From Hellea sp. (GTDB lineage: Bacteria > Pseudomonadota > Alphaproteobacteria > Caulobacterales > Maricaulaceae), in NCBI GenBank assembly GCA_020631215.1, contig JAHDHS010000023.1:1-36139 (forward strand): a DNA stretch of 36,139 bases. Reading direction: 5' to 3'. Both the position numbers and the translations under genes were made by a program. This document shows positions 1 to 7,228 of this stretch, in pieces. The notes under the pieces were generated by a model that searched no databases, had not been told where the DNA came from, and was given only the letters and a program-made list of their open reading frames with translations. Position 1 is the stretch's first letter, and every line of letters starts with the position of its first letter.

Positions 1-455
1 CGGCCGTCAGCGAAAACGCATCGCCGCGAAGCGAAAGTCTTCGTAAAAATATATTCCCTCCTTTGGTTTCCATCGGAGGCTTAAGCTTCGCGGGCATGTC
101 CTGCTTTGTTTATCACAAAAGGCTGAGCCCACGATGGCCAGCAGGAGGAAAAACTCGGCTGTCTCTCAATATGTCATCCCGGACAAGCCGCGTAGCGGCG
201 CGATCCGGGACCTCTTGACTGTTTGTGGGTCAAGAGGTCCCGCATCTTCGCGGCAAGCCGCTGCGTGCGGGATGACAATGATAGAGGAAGTTAAACTTCT
301 CTGCCCGATTTTGGATTTAGCGATAAAGCGCACAAATTTTGATGCGCCTTATCGGGCGGTTGCTGATGAATTTTGTTTTATTCTGTGTTTTGATTTTTTA
401 TTCATATCGCCTTAGATCGCGCGACTTATTGTGAAAAAGCTATTCAGGATCAGAC
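1..455. other. Gene-free left end
   Basis: I find no convincing gene here. The longest open frame (134-415, +) is mostly a translation of the palindromic repeat at 173-276 and has low-complexity, unprotein-like sequence. Besides that repeat there is an imperfect inverted repeat, GATAAAGCGC (322-331) against GCGCCTTATC (344-353), with one G-T type mismatch. The AT-rich stretch 365-410 just before the dehydrogenase is a plausible promoter region, but I could not pick convincing -35/-10 boxes. The first 130 bases may belong to the leader of a neighbour outside the window. Confidence 0.5.
173..276. repeat. Palindromic intergenic repeat element
   Basis: A 104-bp near-palindrome begins GTCATCCCG and ends CGGGATGAC. 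The inner arms match as GGGACCTCTTGAC (left) and GTCAAGAGGTCCC (right), around a short loop near 222-229. The intervening arms are GC-rich and share CAAGCCGC-type blocks. Elements with CGGGATGAC ends are a common class of dispersed intergenic palindromes in alphaproteobacteria (general knowledge). I see no second full copy in this window. It would form a long hairpin in RNA and may act as a non-autonomous repeat or as an mRNA-processing or termination element; the function is not shown by sequence. Confidence 0.8.
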
Positions 456-1820
456 ATGGCCATTCAAACGCAAAATCCGGCAACGGGTGAAGTTATTCAG
501 ACATTTAAGGCGCATAGTGATGCCGAGATTGACTTAAAAATCGCCAAATCCGTGGTCGCCTTTAATGAGCTGCGCAATTGGTCATTCGCCGAGCGGGCCA
601 AGGCTATGGTCAAAGCGGCGGATATATTGGAGAGCCGGGCGGAAGACTATGGCCGGATCATGACCTTAGAAATGGGGAAGACTTTAAAATCTTCGATTGC
701 CGAGGCCAAGAAATGTGCGTGGGTTTGCCGCTATTATGCCGAAGGGGCCGAGTCGCATTTGGCCGATGATGTGGTCAAAACCGACGCCTCCAAATCTTAC
801 CGAAAATATTTGCCGCTCGGCCCGATCCTGGCGGTCATGCCCTGGAACTATCCGTTCTGGCAGGTCTTGCGCTTTGCCTCGCCCGCTTTGATGGCGGGGA
901 ATTCGGGGTTGTTAAAACATGCCTCCAACGTACCGCAATGCGCTTTGGCGATTGAAGAGTTGTTTATAGAGGCCGGCTTTCCGGATGGAGCGTTTCAAAC
1001 TTTGCTGATTGGCGGGGCGAAAGTGGAGCGGATTTTGCGCGATGACCGCGTGCGTGCGGCGACGTTGACGGGGTCTGAACCGGCGGGCGCGTCGGTCGCC
1101 TCGATTTGCGGGGAGGAGATTAAACCGACAGTGTTGGAACTCGGCGGATCAGATGCCTTTATTATCATGCCGAGTGCAGATTTGGACAAAGCCGTAAAAT
1201 TTGGCACCACGGCCCGCACCCAAAATAACGGCCAAAGCTGTATCGCCGCCAAGAGGTTTTTCATCCATGAAGATATTTATGACGATGTCAAAACCCGGCT
1301 GCGTCAGAGTTTCGAAGCCTTGAAGATCGGTGACCCTGTGATGGAGGACACGGATATCGGGCCTTTGGTCAATGAAGACAGTTTGAAAGAGGTCACAGAG
1401 CAGGTTCAAAATGCGCTGGCTGACGGGGCTGTGCGGGTCTGCGGCGCAGAGGCCATAGAGGGCGAAGGTTATTTCTTTAAACCCGGTATTCTGGAAAACA
1501 TCCCGGCATCCTCTCGGGCTTATCACGAAGAAATATTTGCGCCGGTTGCCCTGCTGTTTAAAATCAAAACCTTGGGTGAAGCGATTGAGATCGCAAATGA
1601 ATCGCCCTTTGGTTTAGGCTCGGCGATTTTTACGCAGGATGAAGCAGAGCAGGAGCAAGCGATCAGGGATTTGGAAGCGGGCGCAACATTCGTCAATTCC
1701 ATGACGTCCTCTGATCCGCGTCTGCCATTTGGCGGTATCAAACGCTCCGGCTTTGGGCGGGAACTCGCCGCAGAGGGCATACGGGCCTTTTGTAATGTGA
1801 AAACTGTGAGTATTGCGTAG
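456..1820 (+). CDS. NAD(P)-dependent aldehyde dehydrogenase, succinate-semialdehyde dehydrogenase type
   Basis: A cytosolic aldehyde dehydrogenase of 454 residues, normal length for the family. It oxidises an aldehyde to the acid with NAD(P)+. The closest group by eye is the short succinate-semialdehyde dehydrogenases (E. coli Sad/YneI type). Visible motifs are PWNYPFWQ (129-136), the cofactor lysine in LKHAS (K154), TGSEPAG (205-211), the general base in ELGG (E228), and the nucleophile in GQSC (C262). The C-terminus has the usual LPFGGIKRSGFGRE. The start is supported by AGGA seven bases before ATG. It is followed within 2 bp by a 44-residue protein and then murA, but no functional tie to murA is evident. 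Exact substrate is uncertain; class assignment is secure. Confidence 0.9.
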   Translation: MAIQTQNPATGEVIQTFKAHSDAEIDLKIAKSVVAFNELRNWSFAERAKAMVKAADILESRAEDYGRIMTLEMGKTLKSSIAEAKKCAWVCRYYAEGAESHLADDVVKTDASKSYRKYLPLGPILAVMPWNYPFWQVLRFASPALMAGNSGLLKHASNVPQCALAIEELFIEAGFPDGAFQTLLIGGAKVERILRDDRVRAATLTGSEPAGASVASICGEEIKPTVLELGGSDAFIIMPSADLDKAVKFGTTARTQNNGQSCIAAKRFFIHEDIYDDVKTRLRQSFEALKIGDPVMEDTDIGPLVNEDSLKEVTEQVQNALADGAVRVCGAEAIEGEGYFFKPGILENIPASSRAYHEEIFAPVALLFKIKTLGEAIEIANESPFGLGSAIFTQDEAEQEQAIRDLEAGATFVNSMTSSDPRLPFGGIKRSGFGRELAAEGIRAFCNVKTVSIA

Positions 1821-1822
1821 AT

Positions 1823-1957
1823 ATGAGCGATAAGAAAAAACCGGAAATACTCAGTCGCGAAGAGCGGCTGGCTGCTGAACTGAGAGCCAATCTGCGCCGC
1901 CGTAAGGCTGCGGCTCGGAAAGTGAAGCAGACCCCTCCAAAAAAGGCCCCTAAATAG
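1823..1957 (+). CDS. Small basic conserved-type protein, 44 aa
   Basis: A 44-residue ORF starting two bases after the dehydrogenase stop codon. It reads MSDKKKPEILSREERLAAEL and then a strongly basic tail rich in Arg, Lys, Ala and Pro, ending PPKKAPK. Small proteins of this style (REERLAAxLRANLRRRKA) are, as I recall, a recurrent uncharacterised neighbour of murA in alphaproteobacteria. It has no signal peptide or membrane segment and could be a nucleic-acid or ribosome-associated peptide, but that is only a guess from charge. The spacing suggests translation coupled to the upstream gene. Confidence 0.65.
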   Translation: MSDKKKPEILSREERLAAELRANLRRRKAAARKVKQTPPKKAPK

Positions 1958-2017
1958 TCTGAAATATGCCAATAAGATCACGCATCCGGCATATGATTCT
2001 CACAGGGTTTTCTAAAC

Positions 2018-3283
2018 ATGGATAAAATTGTCATAGAGGGCGGCTATCCGCTGACGGGTGAAATTTCGATCAGCGGAGCTAAAAACTCCGCCATTAAGCT
2101 GATGGTGGTGTCGCTGCTGACATCGGAGCCGGTCACGCTGACCAATATGCCGGATTTACGCGATACGCGTTCGCTGGCGGCTTTGCTAAAACATATGGGC
2201 GTCGAGGTCGAAAGCGAGACAGCCTCAAAGATGATGCTACATGCCCCCAAGCTCTCAAGCACGACCGCGCCCTATGATTTGGTCCGAAAAATGCGAGCGA
2301 GTTTTAATGTGCTCGGGCCATTAATTGCCCGCGAAGGTAAGGCCAAAGTGTCTCTGCCGGGCGGCTGCGCAATCGGGGCGCGGCCTGTGGATTTGCACCT
2401 TAAGGCTTTGGAGGCTTTGGGCGCATCTATTAAGCTGGAGGAAGGCTATGTCATTGCCGAGGCCAAGAAGGGTCTGAAAGGCGCAGAGATTACCTTTCCC
2501 TTTATCAGCGTCGGCGCAACAGAACATGCTATGTTGACGGCGGTCTTGGCCAAAGGCGAGACGATCTTGTTTAACGCCGCCCGCGAGCCGGAGATAGTTG
2601 ATCTGGCTAATTGCCTCAACGCTATGGGCGCAAAGATTAGCGGGGCCGGACGGTCAGAGATCACGATCAAGGGCGTGAATAAGCTTTCTGGCGTTGAACA
2701 TGCCGTGGTGCCTGACCGGATTGAGGCCGGAACCTATGCCTTGGCGGCGGCTACGGCTGGCGGGTCGGTCCGGCTGAAAAACATCCGATCAGACCATCTG
2801 GGATCGCTCTGGCCCTTGATCGCTCAAGCGGGCGCGAAGGTTAGCTTGGATGAAACCACAGTCTTGATCGAACGCGGGGGCGGCCGGCCCAAACCTGTTG
2901 ATGTAGACACGCAGGCCTATCCGGGTTTTCCAACAGACTTACAGGCACAATTCATGGCCCTGATGTGTTTGGCCAATGGCGTGTCCATCATTCGGGAGAA
3001 TATCTTTGAAAACCGGTTCATGCACTGTCCCGAATTAACCCGAATGGGCGCGGACATCACCGTGATTGGGCGGGAAGCGATTGTCAGAGGTGTCAAAGAG
3101 TTCAGAGCCGCCCCTGTCATGGCGACCGATTTGCGGGCATCCGCGTCTTTAATCAGTGCGGGTCTGGCCGCACGTGGAGAAACCCATATCAGCCGCGTTT
3201 ATCACCTTGACCGCGGCTTCGAGCACATAGAAATAAAGCTTGGCGGCTGCGGCGCGCGTATAAGACGAGAAAAAGATGACTAA
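2018..3283 (+). CDS. murA: UDP-N-acetylglucosamine 1-carboxyvinyltransferase MurA
   Basis: First committed step of peptidoglycan precursor synthesis in the cytosol: transfers enolpyruvate from PEP to UDP-GlcNAc; the target of fosfomycin. At 421 residues it is full length. Visible hallmarks are the substrate-binding Lys-Asn pair (K22-N23), the active-site loop [13 protein letters not shown] with the PEP-reactive cysteine at C117 (equivalent of E. coli C115, so predicted fosfomycin-sensitive), and the C-terminal domain-closure region with [15 protein letters not shown]. The C-terminus overlaps the next gene (DUF2948) by 8 bp, indicating one transcript. The Shine-Dalgarno is weak (CAGGG about ten bases upstream), but no better in-frame start exists. 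Confidence 0.97.
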   Translation: MDKIVIEGGYPLTGEISISGAKNSAIKLMVVSLLTSEPVTLTNMPDLRDTRSLAALLKHMGVEVESETASKMMLHAPKLSSTTAPYDLVRKMRASFNVLGPLIAREGKAKVSLPGGCAIGARPVDLHLKALEALGASIKLEEGYVIAEAKKGLKGAEITFPFISVGATEHAMLTAVLAKGETILFNAAREPEIVDLANCLNAMGAKISGAGRSEITIKGVNKLSGVEHAVVPDRIEAGTYALAAATAGGSVRLKNIRSDHLGSLWPLIAQAGAKVSLDETTVLIERGGGRPKPVDVDTQAYPGFPTDLQAQFMALMCLANGVSIIRENIFENRFMHCPELTRMGADITVIGREAIVRGVKEFRAAPVMATDLRASASLISAGLAARGETHISRVYHLDRGFEHIEIKLGGCGARIRREKDD

Positions 3284-3692
3284 GCTTCGGCTATTGGCTC
3301 AAGACAAAGATGATCTACCCCTAATCGCCAGCGCGGTTCAGGACGCGATTATGCGTGTGGGTGACGTGCGATTTGACCGTAAAGCGCGCTATGTATCTTT
3401 GCGTCTCTCCCGTTATCGACATGAAGTCGGGACGCCGTCTCGCATAGAATCTGGCCTGCGGATTGATGGTGTCATGAGTTTCCAAAGCCACGGCATTGAT
3501 ACAGCCAATCCGGATGCGCTGGCTGTAATGCTCGATATGACCTTCGAACCCATTGATGATTTAGCGGGGATGGTTGTTCTGACTTTTGCCGGGGGCGGCG
3601 CTATGCGGCTGGAGGTCGAGGCAGTCGACGTGACTTTGGCGGATATTGGCAAGCCACGAAATACTAAATCTGTGCCCGATCATGATGGATGA
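3276..3692 (+). CDS. DUF2948 family protein
   Basis: A 138-residue protein that I match to DUF2948, an uncharacterised alphaproteobacterial family normally encoded directly after murA. Typical family features seen are the opening [20 protein letters not shown], the central basic [17 protein letters not shown], and the [20 protein letters not shown] close to the end. It has no transmembrane segment or signal peptide, so is probably cytosolic. The start codon lies inside the end of murA and its own end overlaps the start of the UPF0262 gene, so all are translationally coupled. Function unknown; the conserved link to murA hints at envelope or growth control, which is inference. Confidence 0.85.
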   Translation: MTKLRLLAQDKDDLPLIASAVQDAIMRVGDVRFDRKARYVSLRLSRYRHEVGTPSRIESGLRIDGVMSFQSHGIDTANPDALAVMLDMTFEPIDDLAGMVVLTFAGGGAMRLEVEAVDVTLADIGKPRNTKSVPDHDG

Positions 3693-4188
3693 TGAAGACA
3701 TTATAGGCGATGATGAGCATTTCATCGCGGAACTGCATATTGACGAGGCCAGCCTGCCTGTCACATCGGTGGAAATGCAGCATGAACGCCGCGTGGCTAT
3801 TTTTGACTTACTTGAGGGGAATGCTTTCCGGCCGGAGAGCAGCGAGTCCGGGCCTTATGCCGTCACGCTTAGCCTGGAAGACGGTAAGCGCTTGGTCTTT
3901 GACATTATTCGCACAAATGGAGCCCATCGAGGGCGCTATACCGTGTCTCTCGTGCCGTTTCGGCGGATCATCAAAGACTATTTCATGATTTGTGAAAGCT
4001 ATCACAACGCCATTCGGACAGCGACATCGGCCCAGATCGAAGCCATCGATATGGGGCGGCGGGGTCTGCATAATGAAGGCTCACGGTTACTAGCCGACAG
4101 CCTTCGCAACCAGATCATTATCGGGTTTGATACCTCTCGCCGCTTATTCACCCTTATCTGTGCGCTTCACAGACGTCAGGGGGCGTAA
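3682..4188 (+). CDS. UPF0262 family protein
   Basis: A 168-residue protein of UPF0262, an uncharacterised alphaproteobacterial family. Recognisable parts are MQHERRVAIFDLLEGNAF, the beta segment LVFDIIRTNGAHRGRYTVSLVPFRRIIKDYFMIC in pieces, and the helical YHNAIRTATSAQIEAIDMGRRGLHNEG. I start it at ATG 3682 (a second ATG follows at 3685), overlapping the end of the DUF2948 gene; a longer reading from TTG 3646 adds twelve residues with no family resemblance. Its TAA shares one base with the ATG of the phosphatase gene. In related genomes, as I recall, hisD sits just before this gene; here it does not. Function unknown. Confidence 0.85.
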   Translation: MMDDEDIIGDDEHFIAELHIDEASLPVTSVEMQHERRVAIFDLLEGNAFRPESSESGPYAVTLSLEDGKRLVFDIIRTNGAHRGRYTVSLVPFRRIIKDYFMICESYHNAIRTATSAQIEAIDMGRRGLHNEGSRLLADSLRNQIIIGFDTSRRLFTLICALHRRQGA

Positions 4189-4619
4189 TGAAACAAGAGC
4201 CCAAATCGATCCTCTTTGTGTGCCAGCTTAATTCTGTGCGCTCTCCTATGGCGGCCGGGCTCATGCGCAAGCACTTCCCGGACCTAGCAGACATAAGGTC
4301 CTGTGGCTTGTCGGAGGGCGATCTGGATGATTTCATGGTGACCGTCATGAAAGAGAAGGGCGTGGATATGAGTGGCCACAAAGCCCTTTCATTGGGTGAT
4401 TTACAAGACGAGCCCTTTGACATTGTGATCGCCTTTACCGAACCTGCTTATCAGTCGGCAAAAGTCGTATTTGAAGATAGCGATACGGAAATAGAATTAT
4501 GGGCTTTGCCTGACCCGGGGCAGGGTTCTTTGGACGTCAGGGCATTGCTGAATAATTATCGGGCCCTTAGGGACAACATCGAAGCCCGTCTTTTACGAAA
4601 ATTCAAAAGACCTGAATAA
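4188..4619 (+). CDS. Low-molecular-weight protein-tyrosine-phosphatase-like protein (ArsC/LMW-PTP fold)
   Basis: A 143-residue cytosolic phosphatase-fold protein. The phosphate-binding loop C-x5-R-S is intact near the N-terminus (C12 QLNSV R18 S19), and the general-acid aspartate is in the DP motif at D109, as in LMW-PTPases and thioredoxin-linked arsenate reductases. The location between UPF0262 and infA is the conserved alphaproteobacterial position of this phosphatase, so a role in protein dephosphorylation is more likely than arsenic resistance (no ars genes are nearby). The start codon overlaps the previous stop by one base (TAATG). Physiological substrate unknown. Confidence 0.85.
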   Translation: MKQEPKSILFVCQLNSVRSPMAAGLMRKHFPDLADIRSCGLSEGDLDDFMVTVMKEKGVDMSGHKALSLGDLQDEPFDIVIAFTEPAYQSAKVVFEDSDTEIELWALPDPGQGSLDVRALLNNYRALRDNIEARLLRKFKRPE

Positions 4620-4701
4620 AGCCTTTAAAATCAGCGAAATATCCCTATATACCGTCCGTGTTTAACAAAACGCCCTAATTACGGGGCAGAAAAGGATCAA
4701 C

Positions 4702-4920
4702 TTGGCTAAAGAAGAACTCTTGGAATTTGAAGGAGAAGTTGTCGAACTTCTCCCTAACGCAACATTTCGCGTGCGGCTCGTGAATGATCACGAGATTATC
4801 GCGCATACGGCAGGACGGATGCGTAAGAACCGTATTCGCGTTCTGGCAGGCGATAAAGTGACCGTCGAAATGACGCCTTATGATCTGACCAAAGGTCGGA
4901 TTACCTATCGTTTCAAGTAA
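4702..4920 (+). CDS. infA: Translation initiation factor IF-1
   Basis: IF-1 binds the ribosomal A site and helps IF-2 and IF-3 select the initiator tRNA. The 72-residue sequence is full length and a single OB-fold, with [20 protein letters not shown] at the start, the RNA-binding [13 protein letters not shown] region and the C-terminal [12 protein letters not shown]. The first codon must be TTG (4702-4704), preceded by AAAGGA at 4691-4696; no ATG or GTG lies in frame in a usable place. The 82-bp gap before it could hold its own promoter. It is followed by maf after 39 bp. Confidence 0.96.
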   Translation: MAKEELLEFEGEVVELLPNATFRVRLVNDHEIIAHTAGRMRKNRIRVLAGDKVTVEMTPYDLTKGRITYRFK

Positions 4921-4959
4921 ACTTCTAGCCAATTGGCTTTATCCAGAGAGGCCCATTTG

Positions 4960-5523
4960 ATGGGATTTATTCTCGCCAGCGCCTCTCCAAGACGTAAAGA
5001 CCTGCTCGCGCAAATCGGTCTGACTGCGTCAAAGATAATCCCCGCAAACATCAATGAAGATCCGATCCCGGGCGAATTACCGGGGCCGCATGCGCTACGC
5101 CTGGCCATTGAAAAGGCTCAGGAAATTCACAAAGATCATCCAAATGACATCATCTTGGCGGCAGATACGGTTGTCGGCGTAGGGCGTCGTATCCTCCCGA
5201 AAACCGAAAGCCGTGACGAAGCCGATCACTGTTTGCGGCTGATGTCCGGGCGGGCACACCGGGTATTTACAGGGGTGGCTGTGATTGACGCTAATGGGCA
5301 ATTGCGTCATCGGCTGTCTGAAACGCGGCTAAAGATGAAACGCCTGACTGACATGGAAATATCCGGCTATCTCGATAGTGAAGAGTGGCAAGGCAAGGCG
5401 GGCGGCTATGGTATACAGGGCCGGGCGGGCGCATTTATTTCATATATTTCAGGGTCTTATACGGGCGTCGTCGGCTTGCCTGTTTACGAAACCCGAACGC
5501 TATTGACGGCGGCGGGGTTATGA
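4960..5523 (+). CDS. maf: Maf family nucleoside triphosphate pyrophosphatase (YhdE-like)
   Basis: A house-cleaning nucleotide pyrophosphatase, 187 residues. The family motifs are clear: FILASASPRRKDLL at the N-terminus, the catalytic AADTVV, and EWQGKAGGYGIQGRAGAFI, which points to the dTTP/UTP-specific YhdE branch rather than the YceF branch. The start is placed at ATG 4960 because AGAGAGG stands upstream and the family begins at this point; an upstream in-frame TTG at 4933 would add nine unrelated residues. The stop overlaps the start of the RNase gene (ATGA). The gene order infA-maf-RNase-yacG is typical of alphaproteobacteria. Confidence 0.93.
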   Translation: MGFILASASPRRKDLLAQIGLTASKIIPANINEDPIPGELPGPHALRLAIEKAQEIHKDHPNDIILAADTVVGVGRRILPKTESRDEADHCLRLMSGRAHRVFTGVAVIDANGQLRHRLSETRLKMKRLTDMEISGYLDSEEWQGKAGGYGIQGRAGAFISYISGSYTGVVGLPVYETRTLLTAAGL

Positions 5524-6533
5524 AACGGCGGGCGGTGATCGAAGAGGCGATCGGAGAAACCCGGGCGGCTGTTTATGAGGGGCGGCGGCTGACCGAGTTA
5601 CATCTGCGGCGCTCGACAAGGAAAAAGGCTTATGCCGGAGACATTTGTACGGGGAGAGTTGTGGCCGTAGACCCAGCCATTGCTGGGGCTTTTGTCGATA
5701 TTGGTGAGGAAAAACCGGGAGTCTTGAAATTTTCAGGTCACAAAGATCTGCCCAAATTGACCGAAGGGCTGCATCTGGATGTGAAAATTACTAAGGCCGG
5801 TATTGGCGGGAAGGGGCCTAATTTGACCTATATCGGGCCTGCCAGTCTAGACAAAGCAGGCCCGGTTAAAGCCCTGTCTTTAGAAGCCTATCTCTCTGAA
5901 ATATATCCAAACATTGATTATGAATCCGCGCCGGTTTCCATCATTGATACAGCCTGTGAGCGGACATTGGCGCTAAAATGTGGTGGCTCGGTGACATTTG
6001 AACAAACCCAGGCTTTGCTGGCGATTGATGTCGATAAGGGCAGCGCGAATACGGCCATGGACGCCTGTCTGCAAGCCGCTGATCTGATTGCTTCACAATT
6101 GCGGCTGCGAGGATTGGGCGGTCTGATTGCGATAGATTTTCCGAATTTGCGGCAGCCTAAACAGCGGAATTCATTGATGAAATCCTTGGAGCGAGCCTTT
6201 GCTGATGATCCGTCACATGTGCGGATTGCGCCGTTTTCGCGCTTTGGCGTGATTGAAATGACGCGCAGTCAAAGTGGGCCCAGCCTAGATCAAATCCTCC
6301 ATGACCGGGCCGGAAATCCGACGGCAGAGACCTTGGCGCTTCGGGGCTTGCGGCGCTTGGAGCGTGAAAAACGGCTCAATCCGGGGGCAAAAATGACGCT
6401 TTTTTTGCCATTTTCGGCGCATTTATGGTTAACAAAAACGGATTTTGACTGGAAGGCAGAACTGCAAGACCGGATTGGTCAGGGTTATGAAATTCAGCCC
6501 GGTGATGAGATCGATGTGAAGGCGGATCGATGA
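5520..6533 (+). CDS. Short ribonuclease E/G family protein lacking the 5' sensor
   Basis: An endoribonuclease of the RNase E/G family, 337 residues against about 490 for RNase G. An S1 RNA-binding domain covers about 38-105 (GDICTGRVVAVDP, GAFVDIGEEKPGVL). The catalytic DNase-I-like subdomain follows with GGSVTFEQTQALLAIDVD and LRLRGLGGLIAIDF, keeping both Mg-binding aspartates (D170, D206; E. coli D303/D346). Only about 65 residues separate S1 from the catalytic part, so most of the 5'-monophosphate sensor and RNase H-like region is missing, and no zinc-link CPxC motif is seen. The start ATG overlaps the maf stop. Likely role is rRNA or mRNA processing; such short forms occur in this locus of other alphaproteobacteria. 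Confidence 0.85.
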   Translation: MKRRAVIEEAIGETRAAVYEGRRLTELHLRRSTRKKAYAGDICTGRVVAVDPAIAGAFVDIGEEKPGVLKFSGHKDLPKLTEGLHLDVKITKAGIGGKGPNLTYIGPASLDKAGPVKALSLEAYLSEIYPNIDYESAPVSIIDTACERTLALKCGGSVTFEQTQALLAIDVDKGSANTAMDACLQAADLIASQLRLRGLGGLIAIDFPNLRQPKQRNSLMKSLERAFADDPSHVRIAPFSRFGVIEMTRSQSGPSLDQILHDRAGNPTAETLALRGLRRLEREKRLNPGAKMTLFLPFSAHLWLTKTDFDWKAELQDRIGQGYEIQPGDEIDVKADR

Positions 6534-6727
6534 GCGACATTTGCCCGATCTGCCGAAAAAGTGACGCCTCGCAGAAATTCAGTCCATTTTGTTCCAAACG
6601 CTGTGCTGATATTGATTTACACCGTTGGATGTCGGGGGGCTATGCTATCCCGTCTGAAAGGCCTGATGATGATTTTCAAAATGAAGTCGATGATCAGAGA
6701 TCGAAACCACCCCAGAGCACAGAGTAA
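6530..6727 (+). CDS. yacG: DNA gyrase inhibitor / zinc-binding protein YacG
   Basis: A 65-residue YacG protein. Four zinc-binding cysteines are present as C5-x2-C8 and C21-x3-C25 in CPICRK and FCSKRCADIDLHRWMSGGYAIP, the signature of the family. In E. coli YacG binds GyrB and inhibits gyrase. The acidic tail after residue 45 is variable in the family. Its ATG overlaps the RNase stop (ATGA), so it is the last gene of this + strand series. Its last 34 bases overlap the convergent DM13 gene on the other strand. Confidence 0.93.
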   Translation: MSDICPICRKSDASQKFSPFCSKRCADIDLHRWMSGGYAIPSERPDDDFQNEVDDQRSKPPQSTE

Positions 6728-7131
6728 GCTTCGCAGTGAATGACAATGCTTTTATATTCAGATAAATTCACATCGGGGGGAATGATGTAGCTTTGTCCGC
6801 CTCTGTTGGATTTCAAAACGCCGAGTTTATGAGATGTCGATTCGACCTCGCCGCTTTCCAGCTCTGATAGAGACAGCGTAGACAGATAGACTTTCAAATC
6901 CGGTCCGCCCTTGGTCCTGAAGCTTTCGTCAAAGGCAAGGCTGGTTCCGGTGCAATCCGAAACCATCGACCATGAACCGTCAATGCTGTAGCGCTTTTTG
7001 ACAAAGTCCCCTTGGCCAAGACTGCGAGCCATCCGGTCAGCACATGTGACGGACTCGCTCTCCTGACCGTATAATGGTGCAGTCAATGCGAATGATGAAG
7101 CTATGAGCAATGAACCAAGAAAATATTTCAT
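6694..7131 (-). CDS. Exported DM13 domain protein
   Basis: A 145-residue protein with an N-terminal signal peptide (MKYFLGSLLIASSFALTAPL, cleavage probable after YGQ or near it) followed by one DM13 domain. Supporting DM13 features are the opening KKRYSIDGSWSMV, SLAFDESFRTKGGPDLKVYL, and the C-terminal SLSEYKSIVIHCEAYSVLWG-like end with the conserved cysteine in IHCEAYSVLWG. DM13 is a periplasmic domain proposed to take part in electron transfer via that cysteine. The start is supported by AAGG four bases ahead. It converges on and overlaps yacG by 34 bp, with no terminator seen between them. Partner unknown. Confidence 0.8.
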   Translation of the reverse strand: MKYFLGSLLIASSFALTAPLYGQESESVTCADRMARSLGQGDFVKKRYSIDGSWSMVSDCTGTSLAFDESFRTKGGPDLKVYLSTLSLSELESGEVESTSHKLGVLKSNRGGQSYIIPPDVNLSEYKSIVIHCEAYSVLWGGFDL

Positions 7132-7228
7132 AACGCCTTATGTAATATTGGAGGATAAATCAAAAATCACGTGTCTGTGAAACACTGCATAAAATTCAGC
7201 CATACCAAAGCTAATGACATAGCCCTAA

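Noticed and set aside
134-415. 93-codon open frame on + strand before the dehydrogenase
   Set aside because: It translates the palindromic repeat and an AT-rich promoter-like stretch; no ribosome site, no family resemblance.
3646-3681. TTG start for UPF0262
   Set aside because: Twelve added residues come from the end of DUF2948 in another frame; ATG 3682 fits the family length better.
4672-4687. Hairpin before infA as a terminator
   Set aside because: Only about four base pairs and no T run follow; too weak to call.
5385-5519. N-terminal extension of the RNase gene
   Set aside because: Lies wholly inside maf in another frame; family alignment and the ATGA overlap support the start at 5520.
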